Assembly (NCBI GenBank): GCA_900473185.1 | Contig: UCKU01000003.1 | Location: 1-64,000 of the forward strand | Direction of reading: 5' to 3' | DNA from: Hyphomicrobiales bacterium | Lineage (GTDB): Bacteria > Pseudomonadota > Alphaproteobacteria > Rhizobiales > Rhizobiaceae | Length of the DNA stretch: 64,000 bases | Shown: positions 18,514 to 27,665 of the stretch, in pieces | Numbering within the stretch: position 1 is the stretch's first letter | Layout: every line of letters starts with the position of its first letter | Notes under the pieces: model-generated | Seen by the model: the letters and a program-made list of their open reading frames with translations, nothing else | Database searches by the model: none | What the model was told of the DNA's origin: nothing | Made by a program: the position numbers and the translations under genes

Positions 18514-19830
18514 ATGCCTACCGACAGGGAAGAAATCGATCAGGACCGTCGCACGCTTCTGGAGGCAGCAACGCTTGGACTTGCAGCGACCGGAACGATG
18601 GCGCTGATGCCGTCGGCGCTCGCGGCAGCCGCTGATCCCGATGCGGTCCGCCCGTTCCACGTCAAGTTCAAGGACGAGCAGCTGAAGGACCTGCACCGGC
18701 GCGTCGTCGCCACCCGCTGGCCCGACCGCGAGACGGTGTCCGACGATACGCAAGGTGTGCGGCTCGACACCATCCAGAAGGTCGCCAAATACTGGCGCGC
18801 CCATGACTGGCGCAGCGTCGAGGCCCGGCTCAATTCCTTCCCGCAGTTCATCACCGAGATCGACGGCCTCGACATCCATTTCATCCATGTGAAGTCCAAG
18901 CACGACGACGCACTTCCCATCATCATCACCCATGGCTGGCCAGGCTCGATCATCGAGCAGCTGAAGATCATCAAGCCGCTGACCGACCCGACTGCTTATG
19001 GCGGCACCGAGGCCGATGCCTTCCATGTCGTCATTCCCTCGCTGCCGGGCTACGGCTTCTCGGGCAAGCCGAAGGAAGCGGGCTGGAACCCGCCGCGCAT
19101 CGCCAAGGCCTGGGCCGTGCTAATGCAGCGTCTCGGCTATACGAAATATGTCGCCCAGGGCGGCGACTGGGGCAATGCCGTGACCGAGTTGATGGCGGTG
19201 CAGGAGCCTGCCGGCCTTCTCGGCATCCACACCAATATGGCGGCCACCGTGCCTGCCGATATCGCCAAGCTGCTTGCAGCCGGCAGCCCGGCACCGGCTG
19301 ACCTTTCGGCCGATGAAAAGCGCGCCTATGAGCAGCTCGCCGATTTCTACAAGAACGGTCTCGGCTACGCGATCGAGATGAACAACCGGCCGCAGACGCT
19401 CTACGGCATCGTCGATTCCCCGATCGGGCTGGCCTCCTGGATGCTCGACCATGACATCCGCAGCTACCGGATGATTGCCCGGTCCTTCAATGGCGAGAAA
19501 GAGGGGCTGACGCCCGACGATGTGCTCGACAATGTCACGCTCTACTGGCTGACGAACACGGCGATCTCATCTGCGCGGCTTTATTGGGACAATGCGCATT
19601 TCCCTTCGGGCGGTTTCTTCGACCCACGCGGCATCAAGATTCCGGTCGCCGTCAGCGCCTTCCCGGACGAGATCTATCAGGCGCCGCAGAGCTGGGCCGA
19701 AAAAGCCTATCCGAAGCTCATCCATTATGCGCGGCCGGCAAAGGGCGGGCATTTTGCCGCCTGGGAACAGCCGGAGATCTTCACATCAGAGCTGCGTACC
19801 TCTTTCGGGCCGCTGCGCGACCAGATCTGA
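18514..19830 (+). CDS. Exported epoxide hydrolase (EHN + alpha/beta hydrolase)
   Basis: A 438-residue protein with a Tat-like signal (DRRTLLEAATLGLAATG, ending near PSALAAAADP), an EHN domain (PFHVKFKDEQLKDLHRRV) and an alpha/beta-hydrolase fold. The oxyanion HGWPGS motif, nucleophile Asp in GGDWGNAVTE and catalytic His in GGHFAAWEQPE are all present. ATG 18514 follows GAGGAGATC. Epoxide hydrolases of this class are usually cytosolic or microsomal; the twin-arginine leader suggests periplasmic action on an exogenous epoxide. The substrate is unknown. Confidence 0.88.
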   Translation: MPTDREEIDQDRRTLLEAATLGLAATGTMALMPSALAAAADPDAVRPFHVKFKDEQLKDLHRRVVATRWPDRETVSDDTQGVRLDTIQKVAKYWRAHDWRSVEARLNSFPQFITEIDGLDIHFIHVKSKHDDALPIIITHGWPGSIIEQLKIIKPLTDPTAYGGTEADAFHVVIPSLPGYGFSGKPKEAGWNPPRIAKAWAVLMQRLGYTKYVAQGGDWGNAVTELMAVQEPAGLLGIHTNMAATVPADIAKLLAAGSPAPADLSADEKRAYEQLADFYKNGLGYAIEMNNRPQTLYGIVDSPIGLASWMLDHDIRSYRMIARSFNGEKEGLTPDDVLDNVTLYWLTNTAISSARLYWDNAHFPSGGFFDPRGIKIPVAVSAFPDEIYQAPQSWAEKAYPKLIHYARPAKGGHFAAWEQPEIFTSELRTSFGPLRDQI

Positions 19831-20016
19831 TACCCACCAACGGTCAGGCGTTCGTAAGCGGTATTCCCTTGTCATTGTTGTCCGCTACTTCCGTCCCAGA
19901 CCCAAAAGCCTCGAGCAATTGCCAATCCCTGATGCCGTCACCTGCATGACGGCGGTTCCCAGGTTTCAGTCCTGATCAATGCACCCCTCAGGCCAATCAC
20001 AGGAAGGATAGGTACC

Positions 20017-20706
20017 ATGAAAGTTCTGCTCGTACTGACCTCGCATGACCAGCTCGGCAATACCGGCAAGAAGACGGGCTTCTGGCTCGAAGAGCTCGCC
20101 GCCCCTTACTACGCGTTCCAGGATGCGGGTGCGGAGATGGTGCTCGCTTCGCCGAAGGGCGGCCAGCCGCCGCTCGATCCCAAGAGCGACGAGCCAATGT
20201 TCCAGACCGATCTCACGCGGCGCTTCAACGCCGATGAGGCCGCCAAGGCGCGGCTTGCGAATACGGTGCGGCTCGATAGCGTCAACCAGGCAGATTACGA
20301 CACGGTCTTCTATCCGGGCGGGCATGGCCCGATGTGGGATCTGGCTGAAGACCCCAACTCCATCAAGCTGATCGAGTCTTTCATCGCGGCCGGCAAGACC
20401 ATCGCGCTCGTCTGCCATGCACCGGGCGTGCTGCATCGGGTCAAGAACGCCGACGGCACGCCCTTCGTCGCCGGCAGGCAGGTGACCGGCTTCACCAATG
20501 GCGAGGAGGAGGGCGTCGGGCTGACTAAGGTGGTGCCTTTCCTGGTGGAAGACGAGTTGCTGAGCCTCGGGGCGATCTTTTCCAAGGTCAAGGATTGGGG
20601 TGTCTACACCGTCACCGACGGGCAGTTGATCACCGGGCAGAACCCGGCATCGTCAGGTCCGGCAGCGCATGCGCTCATCGAGGCGCTGCGCAAGAAGGGT
20701 AAGTAA
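20017..20706 (+). CDS. DJ-1/PfpI family protein (Hsp31-like glyoxalase III or amidotransferase fold)
   Basis: A 229-residue protein of the class I glutamine-amidotransferase-like superfamily. The nucleophile elbow is IALVCHAPGVL with Cys and the neighbouring His; an acidic partner is likely in GFWLEELAAPYY. Related proteins remove methylglyoxal or act as chaperones. ATG 20017 follows GGAAGGATAGGTACC. It stands alone, followed by a repeat region. The specific activity is unknown. Confidence 0.88.
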   Translation: MKVLLVLTSHDQLGNTGKKTGFWLEELAAPYYAFQDAGAEMVLASPKGGQPPLDPKSDEPMFQTDLTRRFNADEAAKARLANTVRLDSVNQADYDTVFYPGGHGPMWDLAEDPNSIKLIESFIAAGKTIALVCHAPGVLHRVKNADGTPFVAGRQVTGFTNGEEEGVGLTKVVPFLVEDELLSLGAIFSKVKDWGVYTVTDGQLITGQNPASSGPAAHALIEALRKKGK

Positions 20707-20778
20707 GGCAAAATTGGCAGGAAGGGCGTGTTTCCGTTGCTGTCAGAGGGGTGAGCGAAGATACGTTTTCGCGTGTGG

Positions 20779-20944
20779 CCCCCTCATCCGCCCTTCGGGC
20801 ACCTTCTCCCCCAGTGGGGCGAAGGGGGAGCCTGCGGCACGCTCCGCAACGAGATGAAACGCTTCGATGGGGAGCGAGGCATTGCAGCGACACCCCTTCT
20901 ACCCAGCGGGGAGAAGGTGGCCCGAAGGGCCGGATGAGGGGGCT
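20779..20944. repeat. Rhizobial-type intergenic inverted repeat (RIME-like)
   Basis: Two imperfect copies of a roughly 50-base unit face each other (20779-20830 and 20893-20944). Each contains CCCTCATCCG, CCCTTCGGGC and ACCTTCTCCCC on one strand, so the whole forms a long stem with a 62-base centre. This unit resembles the palindromic intergenic elements of rhizobia (for example RIME); assignment to a named family needs alignment. It fills most of the 332-base gap between the DJ-1 gene and the beta-propeller gene, and I see no gene in the gap. Confidence 0.75.
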
Positions 20945-21038
20945 CCGGGCTCAACCTCGTTTGATTTGACGAGGGGAGACGAGCGGATGGGCAGCCCCGA
21001 AATTGTACTGCACGACGCACATCCCAGCCGGCTCACCC

Positions 21039-21671
21039 CTATCGCGGCCGGCGGACCGCGCGTACCTTGCCGCTGCCGCCGCCACCGGCATAGAACAGGT
21101 CGGCGCCATCGGCTTCGAGCCCGGAAACGCCGGTACCCTCGGGCATATCGAGCCGTTCCAGCACCTCGCCGGAGTCAGGGTCGATGCGCCTGATGTCGCT
21201 CTTGTCGTCCTGCCAGGTGGCGTGCCAGAGTTCTCCATCCACCCAGGTCACGCCTGTCACATGGCGTTTGGATTCGATCGTGCGCAGAATCTCTCCGGTC
21301 TCAGGGTCGATCTGGTGAATGCAATTTTCGCGGTACTGGCCGACCCAGAGGCTGCCTTCGCACCAGGCCATGCCGGAATCGGCACCCTTGCCGGGGGCAG
21401 GTATGGTGGCGACCACGGTGCCGGTTTCGGGATCGATCTTGCGGATTTTGTCCTCGGCGATCTGGAAGATGTAACGCCCGTCGAAAGCAGTGCCGGCATG
21501 GGCAGCGACATCGATGGTCTTGAGCTCGGCCCCGGTTTCGGGGTCCAAAGCCCGCAGGTTCTCGCCGGCGGCAAACCAGACCCGGCGGCCATCATAGGTG
21601 ACGCCGCCGATATTGCGCGTGCCCTCGAAGGGGCCGTATTCCCTGACGATTTCTGCCTGTGATGTCTTCAT
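21039..21671 (-). CDS. Beta-propeller protein (PQQ/YncE-like repeats)
   Basis: A 210-residue protein built from about five repeated units of the form 'x-IDPETGxVxxTI' (ALDPETGAELKTI, KIDPETGTVVATI, QIDPETGEILRTI, RIDPDSGEVLERL). This is typical of a beta-propeller such as glutamine-cyclotransferase-like or SMP-30-like folds. No signal peptide is evident with the ATG at 21671, which follows GAGGATGG. It lies downstream of, and in line with, the TPR-HTH regulator gene. Function is unknown. Confidence 0.75.
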   Translation of the reverse strand: MKTSQAEIVREYGPFEGTRNIGGVTYDGRRVWFAAGENLRALDPETGAELKTIDVAAHAGTAFDGRYIFQIAEDKIRKIDPETGTVVATIPAPGKGADSGMAWCEGSLWVGQYRENCIHQIDPETGEILRTIESKRHVTGVTWVDGELWHATWQDDKSDIRRIDPDSGEVLERLDMPEGTGVSGLEADGADLFYAGGGGSGKVRAVRRPR

Positions 21672-21758
21672 GGTGTTCCATCCTCTTCTTGACACCGGAT
21701 CTTGCTTTTTGCGCAATTCCGGACGCAAAACCGCTGCACACTTTTGCTGGAATTGCTT

Positions 21759-22979
21759 TTATTCGCTCGGCAGCGGACCCGGGAGTAACAATGTTGTCGG
21801 GAAGCCGACGACCGGCGGCATCATCCAGCGGCGCGCCCGTCCATTGCCGAAAAACTGCACCTTGCCGGCCTCATTAAGCGTATCGAGCGCCCGCTGCACC
21901 GTACGCGGGCTCGAGCCGAGCGCAATCGCCAGCGCCGTGCTGGACCAGGATTCGCCATCGGCGAGAAGTGCCAGCAGGAAGGCATGCTCCTCCTCGACCG
22001 GCGGAGCGAGCACCACGACGGTGCGCCCGTCATGGGGCATCAGCGCAAAGCCGTGGGTCGTCGCCTTGACTTCCGCAAGATTGGCAAGTGCGGCGCGCAG
22101 CCGGCCGATTTCGACGCGCAGCCGTGCCCGGTGGGATTCATCGGCGTGACGAGCGCGAAAGGCGCGGGCAAGCAGGATCGAACGGATGACATCCGAGGGT
22201 GCTGCCTCGGCGAGCGTGCGGGCGAGCGCAAAAAGCACCGGGCGGCTTGCGAGCGGCACGATCTCGCTGCCCACGCGTACCACGTTGCGGCAGGCATCGA
22301 TGACGAGCGTGTCAGAAGCAAGCAGCGCCTCGACCTCCTGAAGCTGCAGCAGGCGTTCCGTGCCGCCATCGATCAGCCGGGCGGCGGGCGCTTCCAGAAC
22401 CTTCGCGGCATCGCGCACCTCGACGGCAAGTGCCGGTATGTCGGCTTTCAGCGCCGCTTCGGCCGCATGGGCCAGTGCCTGGCGCGCCGGCTCCGTGCGC
22501 AGCCGGCGGATTGCGACACCGGCGACGGCAAGTTCATGGCCGGCGCGGGCTGCCGGCGGCAGCGGCGAGGGGTCGAGATCGGCGAGCAGCTTTTCGGCGG
22601 CATCGAGATGGCCGATCAGGAGCAGGCGGCGGATCTGCAGGTTGCGGGCATGGGCGGCGTTGACCCGGTCGCCGCGCCTTTCGAGCGTCAGGCGCGCGCC
22701 TTCCAGCGCCTTTTCCGGCCAGGTGAGATCGCGCGAGACGAGGGCAATTTCGGCTTCCGCCACAATGCAGCGGGCGCGGGCCACGGCCTCCCGCGGGCCG
22801 AAGGCATGAGCAGCGCTCTTCAACAGTGCCTTGGCGCGGGTGAGATCGCCGAGCTGGGCCATGGCAATGCCGCGCAGCGCAAGCGCCGGCGGGTCGTCGC
22901 GCAGCGCCACCCGCTTCATCGCGCCCAGCGCATCGCCCACGGCCAGCGCCTGCGCGGCAGCAGTTATCAGCGAGTCCAT
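21759..22979 (-). CDS. TPR-containing transcriptional regulator with C-terminal HTH
   Basis: A 406-residue protein. The first 300 residues are Ala/Leu-rich helical repeats of TPR type (LRGIAMAQLGDLTRAKALLK, AHARNLQIRRLLLIGHLDAA). The C-terminal 80 residues contain a winged-HTH segment (WSSTALAIALGSSPRTVQRA followed by LDTLNEAGKVQFFG). It is divergent from the DUF899 gene at 23098 (118-bp gap), its likely target. No enzymatic motif is seen. Confidence 0.75.
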   Translation of the reverse strand: MDSLITAAAQALAVGDALGAMKRVALRDDPPALALRGIAMAQLGDLTRAKALLKSAAHAFGPREAVARARCIVAEAEIALVSRDLTWPEKALEGARLTLERRGDRVNAAHARNLQIRRLLLIGHLDAAEKLLADLDPSPLPPAARAGHELAVAGVAIRRLRTEPARQALAHAAEAALKADIPALAVEVRDAAKVLEAPAARLIDGGTERLLQLQEVEALLASDTLVIDACRNVVRVGSEIVPLASRPVLFALARTLAEAAPSDVIRSILLARAFRARHADESHRARLRVEIGRLRAALANLAEVKATTHGFALMPHDGRTVVVLAPPVEEEHAFLLALLADGESWSSTALAIALGSSPRTVQRALDTLNEAGKVQFFGNGRARRWMMPPVVGFPTTLLLPGPLPSE

Positions 22980-23097
22980 CGGAATCCCGTCACACTTGTA
23001 ACTCCCACCCCTCGGACATTCAGACCTAGTTTATTCCCCATCGGCAGGCAACGGCCCGCCGGCTTAGACGTTTCAACGCAATGAGAGGAGAAGACCC

Positions 23098-23880
23098 ATG
23101 ATGATGCACAAGACTGGAACCCGCGCGGAATGGCTGCAGGCGCGGCTGGCGCTGCTCGAAAAGGAAAAGGCGCTGACGCGCCGCAGCGACGAGATCGCGG
23201 CCAAGCGTCAGGATTTGCCCTGGGTGAAGATCGAGAAGGAATACAAACTCGAGACGGAAGCGGGCATCGTGCCGCTCTCCGCACTCTTCAAGGGCCGTTC
23301 GCAGCTTCTCGTCTACCATTTCATGTTCGGCCCTGATTATACGGCGGGCTGCCCCTCCTGCTCGTCGATCGCCGATGGTTTCAATGGTGTCACCGTGCAT
23401 CTCGAAAACCACGACGTTGCCTTCAGCGCCGTATCCCGCGCACCGCTTGCCAAACTCCTGGAGTTCAAGCGCCGCATGGGCTGGACCTTCGACTGGGCCT
23501 CGTCTGATGGCAGCGATTTCAACCGTGACTTCAATGTCTGGTTCACGCCGGAGGAACAGCAGAGCGGCGGCATCGATTACAACTATCGCCGCGAACCGCC
23601 GGTCCCGGCAGTGCTGCAGCAGACGCCGAGCAGCGGCGAAAGCCCGGCGGACCTGATCGCCTCCATGACCGGTACCGATTTCATCACCTTCGTGCGCGAC
23701 CGCCCGGGGCTCAGCGCCTTCGTGATGAAGGACGGCGATATCTACCACACCTATTCCTCCTATTCCCGTGGGCTCGATGGCGTATGGGGCATGTACCAGT
23801 GGCTCGACCGCGCACCGCTGGGGCGTAACGAGGAAGGTGTCTGGTGGCGCCACCACGACCGCTACGGGGCAGGGCAATGA
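23098..23880 (+). CDS. DUF899 family thioredoxin-fold protein
   Basis: A 260-residue protein of the DUF899 family. The core has LLVYHFMFGPDYTAGCPSCS, a CxxC at the position of a thioredoxin-like active site, plus FDWASSDGSDFNRDF and a C-terminal YSRGLDGVWGMYQWLDRAP typical of the family. No signal peptide is seen. The start follows GAGAGGAGAAG. Its stop overlaps the next small gene by 4 bases (ATGA). A redox role is plausible but unproven. Confidence 0.85.
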   Translation: MMMHKTGTRAEWLQARLALLEKEKALTRRSDEIAAKRQDLPWVKIEKEYKLETEAGIVPLSALFKGRSQLLVYHFMFGPDYTAGCPSCSSIADGFNGVTVHLENHDVAFSAVSRAPLAKLLEFKRRMGWTFDWASSDGSDFNRDFNVWFTPEEQQSGGIDYNYRREPPVPAVLQQTPSSGESPADLIASMTGTDFITFVRDRPGLSAFVMKDGDIYHTYSSYSRGLDGVWGMYQWLDRAPLGRNEEGVWWRHHDRYGAGQ

Positions 23881-24158
23881 GCACGCCTTGGAAGATGGGG
23901 GCCGGCAATAGCGCCGGCCCGCTTCTGCCTGGTATCGCGCGCGGGCTATCGCTTGCCGCGGCACCCACCTTTGTCGTTATGGCTGCGCTCTCGGCAAGCG
24001 ATCCGGCGGCGGACATGATCTGCTCGATGGGTGGGATGCCGATGCATGAGGCGTCGGTCTTCAGCGGCATGGCGGCCATGTATGGGCTGATGAGCCTGTT
24101 CCATGTCGGGCCGTGGCTGCGGTGGATGGGCGGTGAGGCGGGCTTTCGGCGCTCGTAG
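23877..24158 (+). CDS. Small membrane protein of unknown function
   Basis: A 93-residue protein with two hydrophobic segments (GIARGLSLAAAPTFVVMAAL and SVFSGMAAMYGLMSLFHVGP) and a Met/Cys-rich loop DMICSMGGMPMHEA that could bind a soft metal such as copper. Its ATG overlaps the DUF899 stop (ATGA), so translation is coupled. I do not recognise the family. Confidence 0.55.
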   Translation: MSTPWKMGAGNSAGPLLPGIARGLSLAAAPTFVVMAALSASDPAADMICSMGGMPMHEASVFSGMAAMYGLMSLFHVGPWLRWMGGEAGFRRS

Positions 24159-24283
24159 GGCGGCGGAGGCTCAACATATCATTGCCTTGCGATAATTTTG
24201 ACCACTCGCTGCATATTGCCTGCCTGCGCGATCAGGTTGTATGAACCTGAAATCAGTGTCGGCAATGTTTTTGGGGCGAGGAT

Positions 24284-24850
24284 TTGCGGATATTTGCGAT
24301 TGCTTGCGGGATGTTGATGGCATTGATCGCCGCTCCGGCTTTTGCTCAGAAGATCAAGGAAGATCCGTCTTGTGCTGAGGTGAATTATGCCTACGCGGCG
24401 ACACGATCCAGCTGGTTTTACAGCGAAATGTTCTACGACCTTCGCAAAGATGGCGCCGGAAAACAGTTTGGTGAGCAGCGCTTCGACAAGGAGACCGCAT
24501 ATTACAGAACGGTCGGCAAGCCGGCCTGGTCTCGCTCCCAACGGGCCAATTGGTCGCCGAGGGATGACTATGGTCCACGGTTCCAGTCATGCCAGTTCGT
24601 CGCCGTGCGCAAGGAGCTCGGCGATAAGATCCGCCAGTATCGCGCCACATGGCAACGTGATGGTATCGTGGCCGACATCGACGTCTGGTTTTCGTCGAAA
24701 GGCAAACGTTTTGTCCGAGCGGAGCGGCGCTTCAAGGATCCGGAATATCCAAACAAGACCTATGGAACGACCGAAGGAGCAATTCTGGAAGTCTTCGACT
24801 ATAATCCAAAGGCGGCGGTAGCGCCGAAGGGGCCGTTCGAGCTCGAATGA
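24284..24850 (+). CDS. Exported protein of unknown function
   Basis: A 188-residue protein with a clear signal peptide (RIFAIACGMLMALIAAPAFA, cleavage after AFA). The mature part is basic and has two cysteines (DPSCAEV, FQSCQFV). The start is TTG 24284 with GGGCGAGGA upstream; no ATG precedes the signal peptide. I do not recognise the family. Confidence 0.6.
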   Translation: MRIFAIACGMLMALIAAPAFAQKIKEDPSCAEVNYAYAATRSSWFYSEMFYDLRKDGAGKQFGEQRFDKETAYYRTVGKPAWSRSQRANWSPRDDYGPRFQSCQFVAVRKELGDKIRQYRATWQRDGIVADIDVWFSSKGKRFVRAERRFKDPEYPNKTYGTTEGAILEVFDYNPKAAVAPKGPFELE

Positions 24851-24908
24851 TCTGGCGCGGCGATCAGTTATTGCCCGACCACCAAACCCCCAATCGCGCC
24901 GATGTGAT

Positions 24909-24934
24909 GGAACCCGGTCAGCAACCCTGACGTT
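24909..24934 (+). promoter_or_regulatory. Candidate EcfG (general stress) promoter upstream of the MFS gene
   Basis: GGAAC (24909-24913) and CGTT (24931-24934) are separated by 17 bases, matching the alphaproteobacterial EcfG/RpoE2 consensus GGAAC-N16/17-CGTT. It points to the MFS gene starting at 25038, giving a leader of about 95 bases. Confidence 0.5.
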
Positions 24935-25037
24935 TCCGCACCGCTGTCTCCCGGCAGCGCATGCCCACCCAAACACCCCTTCCGACGGCATCCGGAATTG
25001 CCCCGCCTCGCCGCCGCTTTCGGACGGAGGAATGCTT

Positions 25038-26291
25038 ATGTCCGCATTGGCAAGTCTGCGCGCGCTCACGCCGCAGCAGCGCAACACTGTCATCGCCAGC
25101 TATCTCGGCTGGACGCTTGACGCTTTCGATTTCTTCATTCTCGTTTTCGTTCTCAGATATATCGCCGAGGAGTTTCATACCAACGTTCCCGCGGTGTCCG
25201 TGGCGATCTTCCTGACACTTGCCATGCGAGCGCTCGGCGCCCTGATCTTCGGGCTTGCGGCAGACCGTTACGGGCGGCGCATCACGCTGATGGTGGATGT
25301 GCTGCTCTATTCGCTCTTCGATTTCCTCACCGGTTTTTCGACCGGGCTCACCATGTTCCTGGTGCTGCGCGCGCTCTACGGCATCGCCATGGGCGGGGAG
25401 TGGGGTGTCGGCGCCTCGCTCGTCATGGAGACAGTGCCGGAGGAAAGCCGCGGCATCGTCTCGGGTATCCTGCAGGCGGGTTATCCCTCCGGCTATCTGA
25501 TCGCCTCGCTGCTGTTCTTCCTGCTCTTTCCTGTTATCGGCTGGCGCGGCATGTTCTTCGTCGGCGTGGCTCCGGCGCTGCTCGTGCTCTTTATCCGCCG
25601 CAATGTTCAGGAGAGCCCTGCCTTCCTGAAACGCCAGCAGCGGGGTCGTGGCCGGCCGTTCCTCACCGTGCTGCGCGAAAACATTCCGCTCTTCATCTGG
25701 GCGGTGCTCTTGATGACCGCTTTCAACTTCTTCAGCCACGGCACGCAGGATATCTACCCGACCTTCCTCGAAAGCCAGCGCAACTATTCGAGCTATACGG
25801 TCGGCGCGATCGCCATCGTCTATAATATCGGTGCGATCGTCGGCGGGCTGTTCTTCGGTGCCTTGTCACAGAGAATTGGCCGCAAGCGGGCGATCGTCAT
25901 CGCCGCGCTGATCGCCGTGCCTGTGGCGCCGCTCTGGGCCTACGCCCCCGGACCAGTGCTGCTCGCGGTCGGCGCCTTCCTGATGCAGTTTTTCGTTCAG
26001 GGCGCCTGGGGCATCGTGCCCGTTCATCTCAACGAGCTTTCGCCTGACGAAGTGCGCGGCACATTCCCCGGTTTCGCCTACCAGCTCGGCAATCTGCTGG
26101 CCTCAGGCAATGCGACGATGCAGGCCGACCTCGCCGCCCATTGGAACGGCGACTATGCCTATGCGTTGGTCATAGTGGCCATGATCGTCGCTGTCGTCGT
26201 GGCAGTGCTTACGGGCCTTGGTTACGAGAAGAAGGATGTGCGCTTCGGCACGGAGGAGGCCGAGGAGCCGCGTGGCGCGATGCGAATATAG
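25038..26291 (+). CDS. MFS transporter, SHS-like (carboxylate/sialate) family
   Basis: A 417-residue carrier with 12 predicted helices. The first helix region YLGWTLDAFDFFILVFVLRY and the A-motif GLAADRYGRRITLMVDVLLY resemble the SHS family (sialate and lactate permeases). A second A-like motif FGALSQRIGRKRAIVIAAL starts the C-terminal half. ATG 25038 is 7 bases after GGAGG; an ATG two codons earlier is too close. A carboxylate substrate is an inference. A GNRA-loop terminator follows the gene. Confidence 0.85.
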   Translation: MSALASLRALTPQQRNTVIASYLGWTLDAFDFFILVFVLRYIAEEFHTNVPAVSVAIFLTLAMRALGALIFGLAADRYGRRITLMVDVLLYSLFDFLTGFSTGLTMFLVLRALYGIAMGGEWGVGASLVMETVPEESRGIVSGILQAGYPSGYLIASLLFFLLFPVIGWRGMFFVGVAPALLVLFIRRNVQESPAFLKRQQRGRGRPFLTVLRENIPLFIWAVLLMTAFNFFSHGTQDIYPTFLESQRNYSSYTVGAIAIVYNIGAIVGGLFFGALSQRIGRKRAIVIAALIAVPVAPLWAYAPGPVLLAVGAFLMQFFVQGAWGIVPVHLNELSPDEVRGTFPGFAYQLGNLLASGNATMQADLAAHWNGDYAYALVIVAMIVAVVVAVLTGLGYEKKDVRFGTEEAEEPRGAMRI

Positions 26292-26308
26292 CGCTGCCTG
26301 CGGCCATG

Positions 26309-26340
26309 AAGGCCGGCGGCGAAAGCTGCCGGCCTTTCCT
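26309..26340 (+). terminator. Intrinsic terminator after the MFS gene
   Basis: AAGGCCGGC (26309-26317) pairs with GCCGGCCTT (26328-26336); inner pairing leaves a GAAA tetraloop. The stem is followed by TTTCCT. It lies 18 bases past the stop codon. Confidence 0.75.
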
Positions 26341-26489
26341 AGTGGGTCACCACTTTGCAGGCTCTCCGGCCGCCGCGTATGCCTAGTTCTGGTACGAATT
26401 TCTGATGGCGGCCGGTTTTTCCTTTTTTAAGACCATTGTCCTAGCGTGTCCGAGCGCCGGTTCTGTATTGCGTCCCGCCGCGAGGGTTC

Positions 26490-27665
26490 ATGGATAGTAA
26501 TTTCGCCTTCCTGCTGCCGGTCATGATGTTGATTTTCGGCTGCACTTTCCTGATCGTCGCCCGGTTCGGGTCGCGGGAAGCGAAGCTTTGGGGGCCGGGC
26601 TATCTTTTTGCTGCGGCAGCCTTCTCCGTTCCGCTTTTCGACAGCCTGCTCGAAGAACGCACCGCCTCTGCCATTGCCGATGCGTTGTTCCTTCTCGGGT
26701 TCGTTTTCTATTCCGGCGCCATACTCGCCCGTTTCAAACGGCCTTCCTATTTCCGGCTGCGTCTTGCCTTTGCCGGGGTGATGTATGCGGGCATGCTCTA
26801 TGCGGCGCTGGTGGCCGTCAGCATTCCGGCAGAGTTCCTGCTGAATGATCTTGCCTGCGTGGCGCTGCTCGGCTTTGCCGTCGCCGTCAGTGTGCCGCAC
26901 ATGCGCCATGCGGCCGACAAGCTGCTGCTTGCCGTCTCCGGTCTCGTCATTGCCGATATCATCATCCGCAATGTGGTCTTCGTCTTCATCCTGCCGTCCT
27001 ATGGCGGCCACGAGGATTTCATCTCGTCGCAATATGCCTTCACCATGCAGGCGGCGGCTTCCATCCTGGCGCTGATGTTTGCGCTGTCGGCGCTTGCGGC
27101 AACGACGCTCGATACGATCGCAGCGCATCGCGATACCGCAGAGCGCGATCCGATGACCGGCATGCTGAACCGGCGCGGCTTTGACCGCATGGTCGGGGAG
27201 CGCGGCCGGGCGGAAGGCGCCGTCGTCATCTGCGATATCGACAATTTCAAATGGGTGAACGACACGTTTGGCCACGGACCCGGCGACGAGGTGATCCGCG
27301 CCTTTGCCGAGATGCTGCAGGCGCGGTTGCCGGAGGGCGGCTTTGCCGCGCGGTTCGGCGGCGAGGAATTCGTGATCTTCCTGCCGGCAACGCCGCTGGC
27401 CTCGGGTGCCGATTTCGCCAACCGGGTGCGGCTTGCCTTTGCGGCTGTCGACCGCAAAGCGATCGGCTTCGACGGCAAGATCACCGCAAGCTTCGGCGTT
27501 GCCGGCGCCAACCCGGCCGATCATTCCCTCTATGAGCAGATCGCGCGGGCCGACAAGGCGCTCTATGCCGCCAAGGAGGCGGGGCGAAACAAGGTGATGG
27601 TCGAGGGCGAGCCGCCGCGCGACATGTCCAGCCCGCGGGTGGTCTCGGTCGCGCGGGGCTGCTGA
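26490..27665 (+). CDS. Membrane diguanylate cyclase (GGDEF domain)
   Basis: A 391-residue enzyme that should make cyclic-di-GMP from two GTP. Residues 1-205 hold about six or seven hydrophobic helices without a recognised sensor family. The GGDEF domain (about 215-375) begins ERDPMTGMLNRRGFDRMV, has DIDNFKWVNDTFGHGPGDEV and the intact active site RFGGEEFVIFLP. An RxxD inhibitory site is not present at the usual place before GGEEF, so simple product inhibition may be absent. Confidence 0.92.
   Translation: MDSNFAFLLPVMMLIFGCTFLIVARFGSREAKLWGPGYLFAAAAFSVPLFDSLLEERTASAIADALFLLGFVFYSGAILARFKRPSYFRLRLAFAGVMYAGMLYAALVAVSIPAEFLLNDLACVALLGFAVAVSVPHMRHAADKLLLAVSGLVIADIIIRNVVFVFILPSYGGHEDFISSQYAFTMQAAASILALMFALSALAATTLDTIAAHRDTAERDPMTGMLNRRGFDRMVGERGRAEGAVVICDIDNFKWVNDTFGHGPGDEVIRAFAEMLQARLPEGGFAARFGGEEFVIFLPATPLASGADFANRVRLAFAAVDRKAIGFDGKITASFGVAGANPADHSLYEQIARADKALYAAKEAGRNKVMVEGEPPRDMSSPRVVSVARGC

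Noticed and set aside
26427..27524. Minus-strand ORF (365 codons) opposite the diguanylate cyclase
   Set aside because: It is an antisense shadow; the plus strand has an intact GGDEF domain and ribosome site.
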